Assembly (NCBI GenBank): GCA_907165275.2
Contig: OU015649.1
Location: forward strand, 3,316,001 to 3,380,000
DNA: 64,000 nucleotides
Direction: 5' to 3'
DNA from: Zygaena filipendulae
Taxonomy: Eukaryota > Arthropoda > Insecta > Lepidoptera > Zygaenidae
The notes under the pieces were generated by a model. That model ran no database searches. It saw nothing but the letters and a program-made list of their open reading frames with translations, and had not been told where the DNA came from. Shown here one piece after another: positions 21,850-34,200 of the stretch. Position 1 is the stretch's first letter. Each line of letters begins with the position of its first letter. Made by a program: the position numbers and the translations under genes.

Positions 21850-23536
21850 TAGAGTTGCAACGAATAGATAGGCACTCATATAAAACCAAATATCGACCGC
21901 AGGCTGTCGCAACTTCCATACTTCAGAAAAAATGTATGGATTGTGTCCAAGTAGAAATGGTGGCATTCGGTCTTCTCGCTCTATAGACTATGGCAATGTC
22001 AGTCAGTACTCAGTCTTAGCGGTAAAAATTTTGGCGCCTGGTTCAATTGAAAAAAAAATTAATTGTTATTGTGTTATTATTTGTTAATTTAATAGTATTT
22101 CAGTGTTTTTTTTTAGTTTAGTACGTTTGTTTTGTCTTGTAAGTGAACCATCGAATAAGATGTCTTATAAAACGTGTGAATTTGCGGAGTAAAATCGAAG
22201 AATGAAAATGGTGTAAAAAGGACTTTTCTTTCAAGATTTCCTCTTGATCCAGTCCGGTACGTAAATTTTATTCAATTTATAGTTGTTTTTATTCTTATTC
22301 AGTGCTTAAAATAACAAAAATAGTGTTTTGTAAATTTATTATGTGATTTGAAAGAATAGGTAAATAGTGCGGAAAATACATATTATACAGATTTTTTTAT
22401 AGATATCGATAAATCCATTATTTTTGTTTTAGGTGCAAGAGTTGGGTTAAGACTAAAAAGAATTGGCCTATTTACCAATCGAACAACTCCATCAAATAAA
22501 ATAGAGCAGTTGAATGCAGATCAAAATAAAATAGCACAATTGAGTAAGAAAAAATAAGTCAAAGTCAATAAGTAAGTCTTTTTTATTCGTTCTGTTTTTA
22601 CCGGGTGACCGTGTGATTATTCTTATAATAGTTTTAAACTATGGGCAAAGTTGTATGTTTAAGTGTTCTCCCTGAGCTGGACACTTGATTTTTTGCAAGA
22701 ATCAGTTGCTTACTCATGAGTCAGGGTACATAAAATTGCAGCTAGCCGATACTGGTAATGAACCTAGCGATTTGTTTATGCTACATTGTCATTCGATTTT
22801 ATTTTCTTGAATTTAGAATTTTTTAATTTATTCCAGTAATCGAGTGACCGGTTGACAAAAAGAAACCTTGGAAAACACCCACGCGCAGGAAGAAAAACCG
22901 TGACCCGTATTAGTCAAGTAGTCAACTTGACCATGTTCCACAAGACGGTGTTTCAATAAATACAAAAAAATACCTTTTTCAAATAAATGTTGTGTCTCAC
23001 TCCCAACCAGCTACTTTCTTTATTTGAGGCAGCTGAAAAATGCACCAATGATGGCTTACATTAAGTTCAATATTAAATATACTTAACCGACAGCAATTAA
23101 GCCATCACTGGTGCTTTTTTCTGTAGCTATAAAATAATAAAAATACTATGAAGAACCGTAGTAGTCCTGATTTTTTATCGATATCGATATGACGACCATT
23201 CGCTATAAGCAGAACAGCACTATTTGTGTGGGAATCGGCCATGATTGCTAGGGCAAAAATTTTGACAATTCGCGTCATTCCATTTCACAGTATGGGAGTC
23301 CCATATCTTAAAACGTAGTGATTATATGATCTTTGATCGACCGAATATTCGACTGAACTACTTCACTGTTTCTATTAGGTACCTATTTAGCGCCAATCTG
23401 ATCAAAATTCTATCTTCAAAATGGTTGTATGTACTTCTTCTTTTTTTCTCTTTTATTCGGTGATATTTGGACAAATCGTATTCGTACGAGATTTATGCCA
23501 ATCGCCAAACAGTAGCCGAACTTCGTTGCAACTCTA
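21850..23536 (+). mobile_element. 1.7-kb inverted-repeat DNA transposon with THAP-like remnant
   Basis: The ends are 15-bp perfect inverted repeats: TAGAGTTGCAACGAA at 21850-21864 and its reverse complement at 23522-23536. Flanking octamers AATTATAT and AATTAAGA share the first five bases, fitting a worn 8-bp target duplication. P and hAT elements both make 8-bp duplications. The interior has a two-exon THAP-like frame but no transposase core, so the copy is non-autonomous. A small inverted repeat (about 23023-23128, GCACCAATGATGGCTTA and its reverse complement) sits inside. Confidence 0.65.
22183..22499 (+). pseudogene. Degenerate THAP-type zinc-finger exon pair
   Basis: Exon 1 (22183-22256) reads CGVKSKNENGVKRTFLS then RFPLDPVR, and ends at CG|GTACGT. 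Exon 2 (22433-22499, after TTTTGTTTTAG) continues in phase with CKSWVKTKKNW and stops at NSIK. The C-x(n)-FPLDP-x(n)-W spacing is the core of THAP DNA-binding domains. An ATG at 22160 opens MSYKTC in a different frame, so a frameshift separates the first zinc ligand from the rest. THAP domains are the DNA-binding part of P-element transposases, which fits the enclosing inverted repeats. No complete protein is encoded. Confidence 0.55.
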
Positions 23537-23890
23537 AATTAAGAGGCTATGTAAAAAAAAATGTAAAAAATTAGTATCTACTAAGATTAAGGAGTTTGGT
23601 TTTCGGATATATTATGGTAATTGAGCATAATAATTGAAGGTTAATGATATGGTTCAAACAAGACTACTTACAATAAATTTTCTTGATGGAAAAAAATCTG
23701 AGTAAATATAAGTTTTTATCGCAGAATGCAAGCTGCTTTCCTAAACAGTGATTTCCAGAACTTCGAGCTAGAATTTCACCAAGATAAATAATAGACACAC
23801 AATTCAGATTCACATTTCACAACGCTTCTTTTGATATTATCTATTTCCGTTTAATTTCGCCACCATCACTTTCTCTCGCATCATATTATA

Positions 23891-24197
23891 ATGGGCATGA
23901 TGACTAAATTTTAATTTTTAATCCATCTTGTAGATTAAAATAAAACATTGGGCACGTATTTTCCTTTTTTACGCAATAATAACATACATTAAGCTGAAAC
24001 TCCGTGTGACGACACACCTAGGTACACTTTATAGTTAGTTATGACGTCGCGACCTCCCACTTTTAAACTTTAATGCGTTTTATTAAAGTATTTTATCAAC
24101 AACTAGAAAAAGCAAAAATACGTGTCTATTCTTTTTTTACTATCAAACTGATGGACTAAATAGAATTTTCATTTTTACACCTTGTCACCGTGCCCAT
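23891..24197 (+). mobile_element. Family B MITE, copy 4
   Basis: It starts ATGGGCATGATGACTAAATT and ends ACCGTGCCCAT. The interior order matches the family, but both CRE positions are mutated (TGACGACA and TGACGTCG). Confidence 0.75.
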
Positions 24198-24419
24198 CCC
24201 TGCGCTAACACCGATATCTCGTTATTCAATTATTTTTTGACATAGCCCCTTAATAAATTATTATTCTATTCGCTTACGGGGCAGATAGAGACCAATGGGA
24301 CGCTATTCTCTCTTTTATTAGCCTTTTTGAGAAATCTTTTGACTAAGTTTTATCTATAGGTACGATAGGTACCATAGTCATCTATAGATACAAATAAAAT
24401 GCTTTGTCCTGAATGACTG

Positions 24420-24645
24420 ACTGACGGATCAACGCACAGCCTAAACCGCTAAACGTACAGACCTGAAACTTGGAGGGTGTGTTCTTTGTATGACGTAGGC
24501 CTCCAATTAGGTACCTAGGCATCCGATAAGAAAGGATTTTCCGAAATTCTACACCTAGGGGATGAAAAAGGGGGCAAAGTTTGTATGGAACAATTCCGTG
24601 GGAACTCCGAAATTATAGCGGGTGAAACCGCGCGGAACATCTTGT
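24420..24645 (-). repeat. CCGCGG-core repeat, - strand
   Basis: It reads in reverse orientation from GCGGGTGAAACCGCGCGG back to the ACTTGGAGGGTGTGTTCTTT block. It is the same subtype as 16697-16935. Confidence 0.75.
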
Positions 24646-24774
24646 ACCTACCTACATGATAAAATCGTAATGGTTCTAGATCGGAATAGGTACATTGCAT
24701 GAATTTAAAAGAATCAATAGAAGAATCTACTAAGGTATATCAAAGTAATGTAGAATTTCCAGTTGAAGTATGAA

Positions 24775-25073
24775 ATGGGCATGTTGACTAATTTTTATTT
24801 TTTAGTCCGTCTTGTAGATAATCAAAAAAATATTGGACACGTATTTTTTCTTTTTTTACGTAATCAAAAAATAACGGCGATATATTGAGTTGAAATTCCG
24901 CGTGACGTCACTATTCTGACAGTTTGTATGGCGGTTTAATTAAACTTAATGCACTTTATCTCTGTATATTTTAATTTATTTAAAAAAGCAAAAAATACGT
25001 GTCTATTGTTTTTTATTTTCTAACTGACGGACTAATTAGAATTTTGATTTTCAAAAGTAGTCCACATCGCCAT
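24775..25073 (+). mobile_element. Family B MITE, copy 5
   Basis: It starts ATGGGCATGTTGACTAATTT and ends at TCCACATCGCCAT. It keeps one TGACGTCA (about 24903). The second CRE region is deleted. Confidence 0.8.
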
Positions 25074-26124
25074 TGCACCTTTCAAAGTCTAACTTTAAAC
25101 ATACCTATCTATACCTAGTTTGTTTGATCGCAAAAAGTGAATAATTTGAATATTAATATCATATCTTTTGAAATATTTATAATTTTATAGATAATCAGAG
25201 ACCTCTATGTGAGGACAATTTGAAAGATATAATATCGCATAACACCGGATGCCTATTTTAAATCTTTCAATACTCAATCGTAATTTATACTCATTGTTGT
25301 TCACATGTTGACCTTATTCTAAAAAAAGCCTTAAATATGACCGGTTTCCGCTACGATATTCCCGACACTTTAAAAATATAGCCTATTTAACTAGCTGTCC
25401 CCGCGGCAATTTCGGAGTTCCCGTGGGAATTTCGGGATAAAAAGAAACCTATGTCACTCAGGGCTACCTTAGCTTCCTGCAAGTGAAAGAATTTTCAAAA
25501 TCGGTTCTGTACATCCAGAGACGTACCTACCCCCTACAACGTCACAAACTCACAAACTTTACCTCTTTATAGTATTAGGTAGTAGGTAGGTATAGGTATA
25601 AATAGTTGCTACGAGTATAATTACTAACGACATAAGATTAACTATATACTAACTTAAACTAAACTATTTAACTTCAGTAACCTACTAACTTAAACACACA
25701 AAAATGTGTAGTTATCTCACTTAGTACAAACATCACATACATTTGATAACAGTCAAAAGTTTACCGACCTACCTAAGTTTAGCTCTTATTCCTTCGCCAT
25801 AATATCTATCATTCTCTATGTTGTATTCACTATGTACCTACCTATTGACATGGATTAATTTAATTTCTTAAAATAAATAATACCACGTGAATTAATAATA
25901 CTTAGGACATTAAATTACATGTTACCTACTTAATCTAGACTCTAATTAATAATTAATAACTTATTAATATGTTTTCCGGACAGTTAACGACCAAGCATTT
26001 TACACTTACCTATGACTGAAAACTGAGAGAGCTTTAATATGATTGAATTACACCCGTGGACACCAGTAACGAGCCAACTAACGTTTTTTAAAATTAAATG
26101 TTGGGTAAAACGTTGGTTGTAGGA

Positions 26125-26426
26125 ATGGGCATGGTGCCTAAATTTTAATTTTTAGTCCTTCTTGAAGAATAATAAAAAATATTGGACACCTATCGTTCCT
26201 TTTTTTTCTTATTCGAAAAATAACGGCGATACATTGGACTTGAAATTCCGTGTGACGTCACACCTAGGTAGGTACACTCTTAGTTATGACGTCGCGACCT
26301 CCTACTGCTTTTCTAAGTATTTTTTTCAACAATTCGAAAAAGCAAAAAATACGTGTCTATTATTTTTTTACTATCTAATTGACGGACTAAATAGAATTTA
26401 GATTTTATACCTAGTCATCATGCCCA
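26125..26426 (+). mobile_element. Family B MITE, copy 6
   Basis: It starts ATGGGCATGGTGCCTAAATT and ends CATCATGCCCAT. One TGACGTCA lies near 26255. A 79-codon open frame inside it is not a gene. Confidence 0.75.
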
Positions 26427-27329
26427 TTACCTACCTACTAAACTACAAATCATGAGAGTACGTAGGTAATATTTTAGCGACAGCGAAAGTGGCCAAAAGC
26501 TCACAAAAGAAAAATACAAGGACTCAATTTGTGAGCGGAACTATACGTAGTATACCTAATATGTAGGTAGATATGTAGGAAGTAATAACTCAACTATAAT
26601 ATCATTTCATGAATTCATTCGTATAGAATATTATTTTAATAATATATAACTACCTATTCTGAATGCTCAAAAAATCATATTATTTAAATAACCTTTAATT
26701 TAAATAGATGAGGTTCTCATTTCGGCGTTACCGTTTTTAATGTTTCATCATTTCTATATAGCGATTATGTATGAACCGATTTTAATAATATAATGGTTAT
26801 ATAAACAGGTAGTAAGTCCTTTACAGCCTGGTTTAGAGCAACTGAATGAAACTTAGTTACCCTGACTTGGTATCTAATGACGCCCTTAACTCTTAACATT
26901 GAATGAAATTGGTGAGTACCTATACTTATACTATTCTACAATGTAAATGGCACATAAATATCTATTCTAATGGTGTTATTAGGTACTATTGGCACTTCGT
27001 TTAAGAAACAAAAAGTACGAATCTTTAAACAGGTATGATTTTTTGCAGTCTATGATAATAATTAGTTAGTATAGCATAAGTAGGTACCTAAATGACAGTA
27101 AGACAAAGACATCAAACATTATATTAAAAACTTACAATATCATTGATATTAAAATCTATTAATTTCCTATCAATATCAATATTATATTTAATATAAACTT
27201 ATATGAGCTTAGATTATAAGTATTTGGATTAGATATTTAGATGACGCAAACACATAATATTATGTAGGTATAGTACAATGACAAGGATATCTGCCATTAT
27301 GATAAAATTAAGTCATTCATCTTATTATA

Positions 27330-27663
27330 ATGGGCATGTTGACTAATTTTTATTTTTTAGTCCGTCTTGTAGATTAATAAAAAATATTGGACACGTATTT
27401 TTTCTTTTTTTACGTAATCATAAAATAACGGCGATATATTGAGTTGAAATTTCGCGTGACGTCACTATTCTGACAGTTTGTATGGCGGTTTTGCGGTTAG
27501 TGACGTCACGACCTCCTCATCCTAAACTTTAATGCACTTTATCTCTGTATATTTTAATTTATTTAAAAAAGCAAAAAATACGTGTCTATTGTTTTTTTAT
27601 TTTCTAACTGACGGTCTAATTAGAATTTTGATTTTCAAAAGTAGTCAACACTCAACATCCCTA
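27330..27663 (+). mobile_element. Family B MITE, copy 7 (near-consensus)
   Basis: Full length, with both TGACGTCA palindromes (about 27458 and 27502) and ends ATGGGCATGTTGACTA / CAACATCCCTAT. It lies just downstream of the Ndae1 poly(A) signals. Confidence 0.85.
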
Positions 27664-27965
27664 TTCATCCATACGGCACCCAGATAGAATATGCTCTGGA
27701 TTAACACGTAGAATAAATTTTATCCTGGTAGGTACCTAGAGTTCCAAGCTGATTACAAATAAGTAGGTATAAATATGTACCAATAATAGTTGAGTTGGGA
27801 TATATAATGTCACCGTAAAATTGTGAAAACCGTTAGTCTGCAAACTACTAGTAATATTATAAAATGTCGTCATCGGGGAAGTAAGAGAGAAATAGAGAAA
27901 TGATTTATTAAGATTATACCTACTGATAGTAAAAAGTAACGTAACACAGACAAGTAAGTTTTAAC

Positions 27966-27980
27966 TTTATTTATTTATTG
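27966..27980 (-). terminator. Ndae1: Ndae1 polyadenylation signals
   Basis: On the - strand, overlapping AATAAA hexamers (AATAAATAAATAAAG) lie about 220 bp after the stop codon of the last exon at 28196. Confidence 0.55.
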
Positions 27981-28195
27981 TACAATTAGATTAGTAATCT
28001 AATTTTTCCTAACACTTTTTGTGCTGATTTCTATTCTTAATAACAATATATAATGTTCCTATATAGGTATGTATTTGCTATAGACATTAACTTTTAAGGT
28101 TACATTAGAAAATCATTGTTTACCGTTATAGACACAGACTAGTAAAAATATTTATGATATTGTTAGAGCGAAGATACACATAGAGCGAGTTGAAT

Positions 28196-28288
28196 CTAGA
28201 CCGATGTTTCAGCAGATGCGCTGTTTTTTCTAGAGTCATTTTTTTTAAAGCCGCCGCACCAGGATTCCTTTCGTCTCAGTGCGTCACT
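28196..28288 (-). CDS. Ndae1: Ndae1 exon 13 (PDZ-motif C-terminus)
   Basis: After acceptor GATTTACAG there are 30 codons in phase 0, starting [13 protein letters not shown] and ending SASAETSV, then TAG. The last residues match the AETSL end of vertebrate NBCn1 (SLC4A7). A second in-phase donor in exon 12 (GAG|GTAGAG) could also feed it. AATAAA signals follow at 27966-27980. Confidence 0.75.
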   Translation of the reverse strand, partial: SDALRRKESWCGGFKKNDSRKNSASAETSV

Positions 28289-31200
28289 CTGTAAATCAGT
28301 CGAAGACATTTGACTTACCATCTTTTTGCGGTAAAATGCATACATTTTAATATCCTAAATACATACTATACATACTATCCATGTTTATAACATAAATAAA
28401 ACAAAACTGCAACTAAATTGTAGAGGCAAGTCTATACATTTAATATAGGCTAGAGGGGCGAGAATATAATTGTTAAAATGCTAGCTTTGTTTCGTCTAAA
28501 TCGATTCACACAATACAAATGTAGATAGGGCAAAAAAGAGTAGGTAATAACAACTTATTTTTTGTATATAAGTATGTATTAACAGACAGAAAATAAGGAA
28601 CGTAAACAGTAAAAATAAGCAAGGAATTAGTGATTAATAAATAATTATAATGAATATTATAAATGCGATGGGGTGTTTGTTTGGCTTTCACCTCGGGCCT
28701 CGTAACGAAGACGACGTGATTTAGTGCACAGAGAGGGGGGTACAACAACTAACTACAAAGTTAAAAATGGTGATTATATTATAGACAGAAACCATATTAT
28801 AAACATTTGTAATGTGATGTCGTAAAAAACGGTAAACTAATTTCTACAGGAAGACAATGAGAACAAAATAATCTTACCTTTTAACCAAGCTCTTCATATT
28901 AGGTATGTAGTAGCGAGTAGCGTGTTTGGTGTTGAAAATTTTACTATATTCATTAAGTATGTACAAAGATAATATTTTACTGGTCTCGGATATTTTAAAT
29001 ACCTACATACATAATATTTACACATTAACTAGAACATTGATTACTTGCAGTGCTAAATTATTAGTAATGTTAAGGTACGACATTAATACGTGCAATCGAA
29101 TTTTAAACCTACTTTATGCTAAAAGAAAATAAATTCAACAAGTTATAAATAGACGATTCTGATAATATAATTTAATAAACTATAATATATTTGTTTCTCT
29201 AGCTTTCTGATGGGTTGGGTTAAGTTGATATTTGGACTCCATGCGTGTGGTGTCAAGGGTGGAATACGTCATGCTTCCATGCCGTGCTCTCTTCTGGCAA
29301 TAGAACATTGAGTTATATTTCAAAACTTGGTGTCAACGCACACCTTCGTAGATGGATCGTCTTCCTCTACCTCGTCCATGGTCGACAGTCTCCGTTCGAT
29401 TTCAGATTGAAGGTCTTTTGACATTATCTTCTTGTGCTTGTTACTAAAAGTGAGAAGAGTCATTTTTGAAGTTGATGAAAGTTTCCTTGTTCCTTATCTG
29501 ATATTAATGACTTATGTTAAAACTATGTAATGGGTGCATCAAGTATGAAATTAATTTAAATACAAAAGTTTTCCCAAAGTTTCAGTTGAGAGTTTGCAAT
29601 GTAATTTGTTACTTTCAAATTCAAATTCAAATATGCTTTATTGCCCCAGGAGAGATAATCAAAAACGAAAACATAGAAAAAGTAAAGACAGAGCAAAAGG
29701 TGGCCTTATTGTTAGAGGCAATCTTTTCATGGCAACCTTAAGGTAATAGAGAGAGTTACTCGTACCGTACCTAAGTAGTTTTATTTACCTTTTCTTTCCC
29801 AGCTTCGGTTTGAATTCCTTGACTTCGTTTTTGTTTTTCTTAATCGTATTGCTGTTGTTCACTTGTTTCCATATGCCTGTTTTGTTCACCTCCTCCGATA
29901 TGTTGATGGACGCTAGTGGAATTTTCATTATGTTGCCGTTGATGAGAGGGATCTGAAGGTTTTCTTGATACGGAACGCTCTTGTTTGTTTCCTATAAGGT
30001 AATAGCCTAAGAATTTCCTAAGACTTGTAATTTTTTAATTCTAATATTAGGTAACATTAGGACGTATGACCAATGTAGATTTTCAAAGAAAGGGAAACAG
30101 TGATGAAGGAAATAACAATGAACATGGAGCTTAATATACGATGAATATAATATCTAAGAAAGAAAAATCAACAAATTGAATATTTATTTCACAATCACGG
30201 TAACATAAAATTAAACTTCTCAGCTAAGATGACGGTGAAAACGAAAATTGTAACTAAAATAGTAGCTTAGTTCCGATGGCAAAGACTTAACAGTTTCGCA
30301 TGCCATCCCACCTCAGCGTTTCCCAGTTCACGCAGGTCGTCCTGATTCCTCTTGGTCATTTCTGGCATCACATCGTCTAATATTTTCAATTCCCTTCTCG
30401 TGAAGAAAAGGTCCAGAGATTTTCTTATACCTATCATCACTATCAGCATCAGAGGGAATAGGATTGAGGTCATCGAGAAAGATTTTATCAGCCATAGGCA
30501 AACGAGGCAGGTCAGTTGGATGGCCGTGAAAATGTGGACTCGACGGATTGGCACCTAAAATGAATAAAATTTTGCGCTACACTCTCAAAGTATCTATCCT
30601 ATCTATAATATCTATAATAACAATCATCCAATATTTTTACCTGTCTCAAAAACATGTGATCCGGCTGATACTTTTGTGGCATAAACATGATAAGTATTCT
30701 GTCGAAAAATTGTAATCCCTTAAGCGACGCAACGCCCATGTATAGGAATACCCCGAACAATACAGGCATAGGTATGTGCCTTAGGACCGGGGTAAGTAGA
30801 ACAGAACAGCCTATAGTGAGGAATATAAGAATATGAGTCACTCTCTGTTCTCTGACACCCAAGAACTGTGGCTTTTCTCCCGGAGCGGCGCATTCCGATT
30901 CAACTTTTAAAGAGTTGACGTGATTAATGCTCAAAACAGTAGCAGCCACGAACCAAGGTAGGCCCATTATCGAACAAATTTGAATCAATATCGCCAATAC
31001 GAATAAATCAAGATGATACCCGCATCCTTTTTTCAATTTATTTTCTTTTCGATTGACTATCACCGCCGTAATCTGTTGATCCATAAATATTAATATAGTT
31101 CCCAACAGTGCTGGGAGTATGGCCACTAATGCCGACCATATTGGGTTGCCGTTAAATGGAGTTATGATCCAGTTTCTAGTTGGGAGTGTTGGCTTGAATT

Positions 31201-34200
31201 CCGAGGGCACTTCTAGTTTCGGAGTTTTCACCCCAACTTTGTAATCGAGGAACGACATGGACAGTATACCTATAATAACTGAAAAATCGCTTATTATCTG
31301 TCTAACCTGAAAAAGATATACGTTAAAATTTTAATATTTATAAAAAAAAAATTAATAAACAAGAAATAAGACTGTTCATAAAAGTTTACCTTAGAAGGAA
31401 AGAAAAGAGAGTTTTTAAAATCTTTTAGAATTATAGATATTGTGAATGTGCCTAGAAATAAAATGATGGACATTAAGAAAACATCTGGCACATAAACTTT
31501 TGTATTGCAACCACCACCAGCTAACGTGCCATTATAAAACTGTAAAAAACAAAAGATATAGATAGTGCTATTTAAAATATCATAGGTAGATTCTATGCTT
31601 AAACGATGTAGTTTATTTGTTACTTAATTACTAACCTGACATGACTCTTTGTTGACTGATGTCCAATTAAAGTGGTCCGGTACCATTGAGTAATTACCCG
31701 GTAAACAATAGCACTCGTAATTGAGAACTTCGTCGGGTCTGGTCTTGAGGGGATATTTCTTGCCTATCGATATTACATTTTCAATCGCCTGCAAAATTAC
31801 TTTTCATTAGAAACAATGGAACTTCAATAAATACCATTTAATTTAAGTGTGATTTGAAAACGATAGTAAGGAAGATTACTGTGCTATTAATTACCTTGTA
31901 AATAAATATGAACGCTATCAATGTAGCGAAATTTTCCTCCGTGAACCTTGTGATGTAGCAAACAAACGCGCTTGCATCAATCGCTACTAGAGTAATTAAT
32001 ATTATAGCAGTCCAAGTGCCAATACAAAATCTAAAAGCCATGTAATCCCAACCCAATTGCCTGCAGAACTCAAATACAATTGTCTCAAACACTAATACGG
32101 GACCTGTTGACCCTAAAATTGTTAATGGTTGACCAGAGAAAAAACCATAACCCATACCACACACAAAACCCGATATTAAGGACTCCATAGCAGCCATGTT
32201 CTTTCCTGTAGCTTCTGCCAGAAGACCACCAAACGTAATAATAGGTGACAAACATGCAAAGTATAGAAAAATCCATGAAGCCACACATTGGATTGCAAAA
32301 GCGTCTTTAAAGTCTGACCAATACCAAGGTGCCTTTCTTTTAAGGTCATTAATTAAACCACCAAATAATCTGCCACTTTGGGCTAAACCAGACTTTTCTC
32401 GTTGTCTTTGTTCTTCTTCCTGTTCATCGAGTTCTTCTTTAGGGTAGTTATCGTTGGGTCGTTTCCGTAGATCTTGTGATGGAATAGCAGCCGGTGGTTC
32501 AATACGTATTGCTGGATCCCATTCACCAGGTGGTAAAACTGTTACAGCATCAAGGAATTCATCAATTCCTGCTAGTAGGTGATCTCTTTTTCTAGCACGA
32601 TAAGCAACTTCGTGAAATATTTCATCGGACATAAGTGTTGCCATGGCTCGACCGATTTCGTGAAAACTTGAATTACTATTTGGAGGACCAAGTAAGACAA
32701 ACATGAATCTAGTTGGCACGGGCACTTCTGTTAGATCACCCATAATGGTTGCAGATTTCAATCTAACAAACGCGGATAACGTTTTTTCTAGAAAGTCCAC
32801 TTCGCCAACGAGGATGTTAGAAGCTTCTGCTCCTTGCGGTATTTTGCGCATGAAATGAGTATTGCACTTGTGGTTAATATCGCCATTCATTGGCAGATCT
32901 CCTGTGCTGTGGTTCCGTGGCATAGATATATTACTAGGACTTTTTACCATTCCTTCTTCTGGTGCAGTACCTAAAACAGATTATTAGGTACTTAATATCT
33001 GATGACTTCAAATACCTCAAATGAATCACATCACAATTATAAAATTTAGTCAAAAGCTACACAAATTGATCATAACAATCTTGAAAACATAAAACACGTG
33101 AACTGTATGCTAGTGATAAATTGAGCGGGGTTAATAGAGCGGTATAAAAATTTATCCTATTCGGAGGATTTGGATTTCTGATATTTTTTTTAAATAATTG
33201 GAACAAGATATTATATAAAACGATTTACATATGGGACCCAGCAATTTTCACAATGAAGCTAAGATATAAAAATCACACAAAAAGCTAAAATATAAATCAA
33301 AACGCACAACATTTCGATTATTTTTGTAATTTCTGATAATTTCGGAAACAAAATTTAGTAAATGATGAAATTAATGACGATGAACAGGAACAACACTGCA
33401 TGAAGGATTGTTAATGAAGCGGTTACCCGCATTAGGGATGCCTAGGAAACGACTAAATTCTCCTTTATGGGAATTTCCACTGGCAGTTCCGCCTTCATCC
33501 ACTGTAAAGGTACAAAACAAAATGCCAATTTTTCACAGCATACTCATAATAACATTTGAATTAGTATTGATTTAAAAATAGTTGATATAACACAACCTTA
33601 CGAAACGTATAAAAATATTTTACAACATTTAAATTAGCCCGTATCTATAGTGCGTGCGTGTCAAAGTGAATGCCATAGGGCAGGGTGAGGGTCAGTGAGT
33701 TGATGCAAACGCGTTACCAGTGGCCTTTTCCTGACCTGGCACGGCTAGATAACAGCCTCTCTCATCAGATGCATGGAGTAGGGCCGTTTGTGGTGACGAG
33801 CTGGTTGACCCCCGACAACTCCTTGAACTGGAGCGTCGAGAGCCACCCTCCTGGAAATCTGATAAAATATTGCCACAATCCCCGGCTTTACTCGATGAAA
33901 ATGCTAACGTTATTTCTATACCCCTAGAACGCATTTTTTTGTGACTAGCAGTTGCTTGTATGAAAAATAATTCATTTAAATTGAGGATACTCACTTTTGC
34001 AAGAGGAGTGATTCCGACCGATGTCAGCTAGCGATCGGATCAGTGGAAGCTTGGACATGTTGTTATGGTTGCGTCTCTCATGTTGATGCCTGTGTCTTCT
34101 CAATAAAGCATCTTTCACTTTCTCTCTACTATCATACCCTAGAGAACCATCTGATATCATGTTATTTAAAACATTATCAGCGACCTGTTCTAGAGAGTTC

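Larger units (their letters stand above)
25076..27965. other. Intergenic DNA between GFM1 and Ndae1
   Basis: Apart from MITE copies 6 and 7 and a CCGCGG-core fragment near 25389-25590, I see no gene or RNA here. The two flanking genes point towards each other. Confidence 0.5.

Noticed and set aside
26162..26401. 79-codon frame
   Set aside because: It lies wholly within a family B MITE copy; the AT-rich body happens to lack stops.
30352..30558. + strand frame opposite Ndae1 exon 10
   Set aside because: It is an antisense shadow of the transmembrane coding exon.
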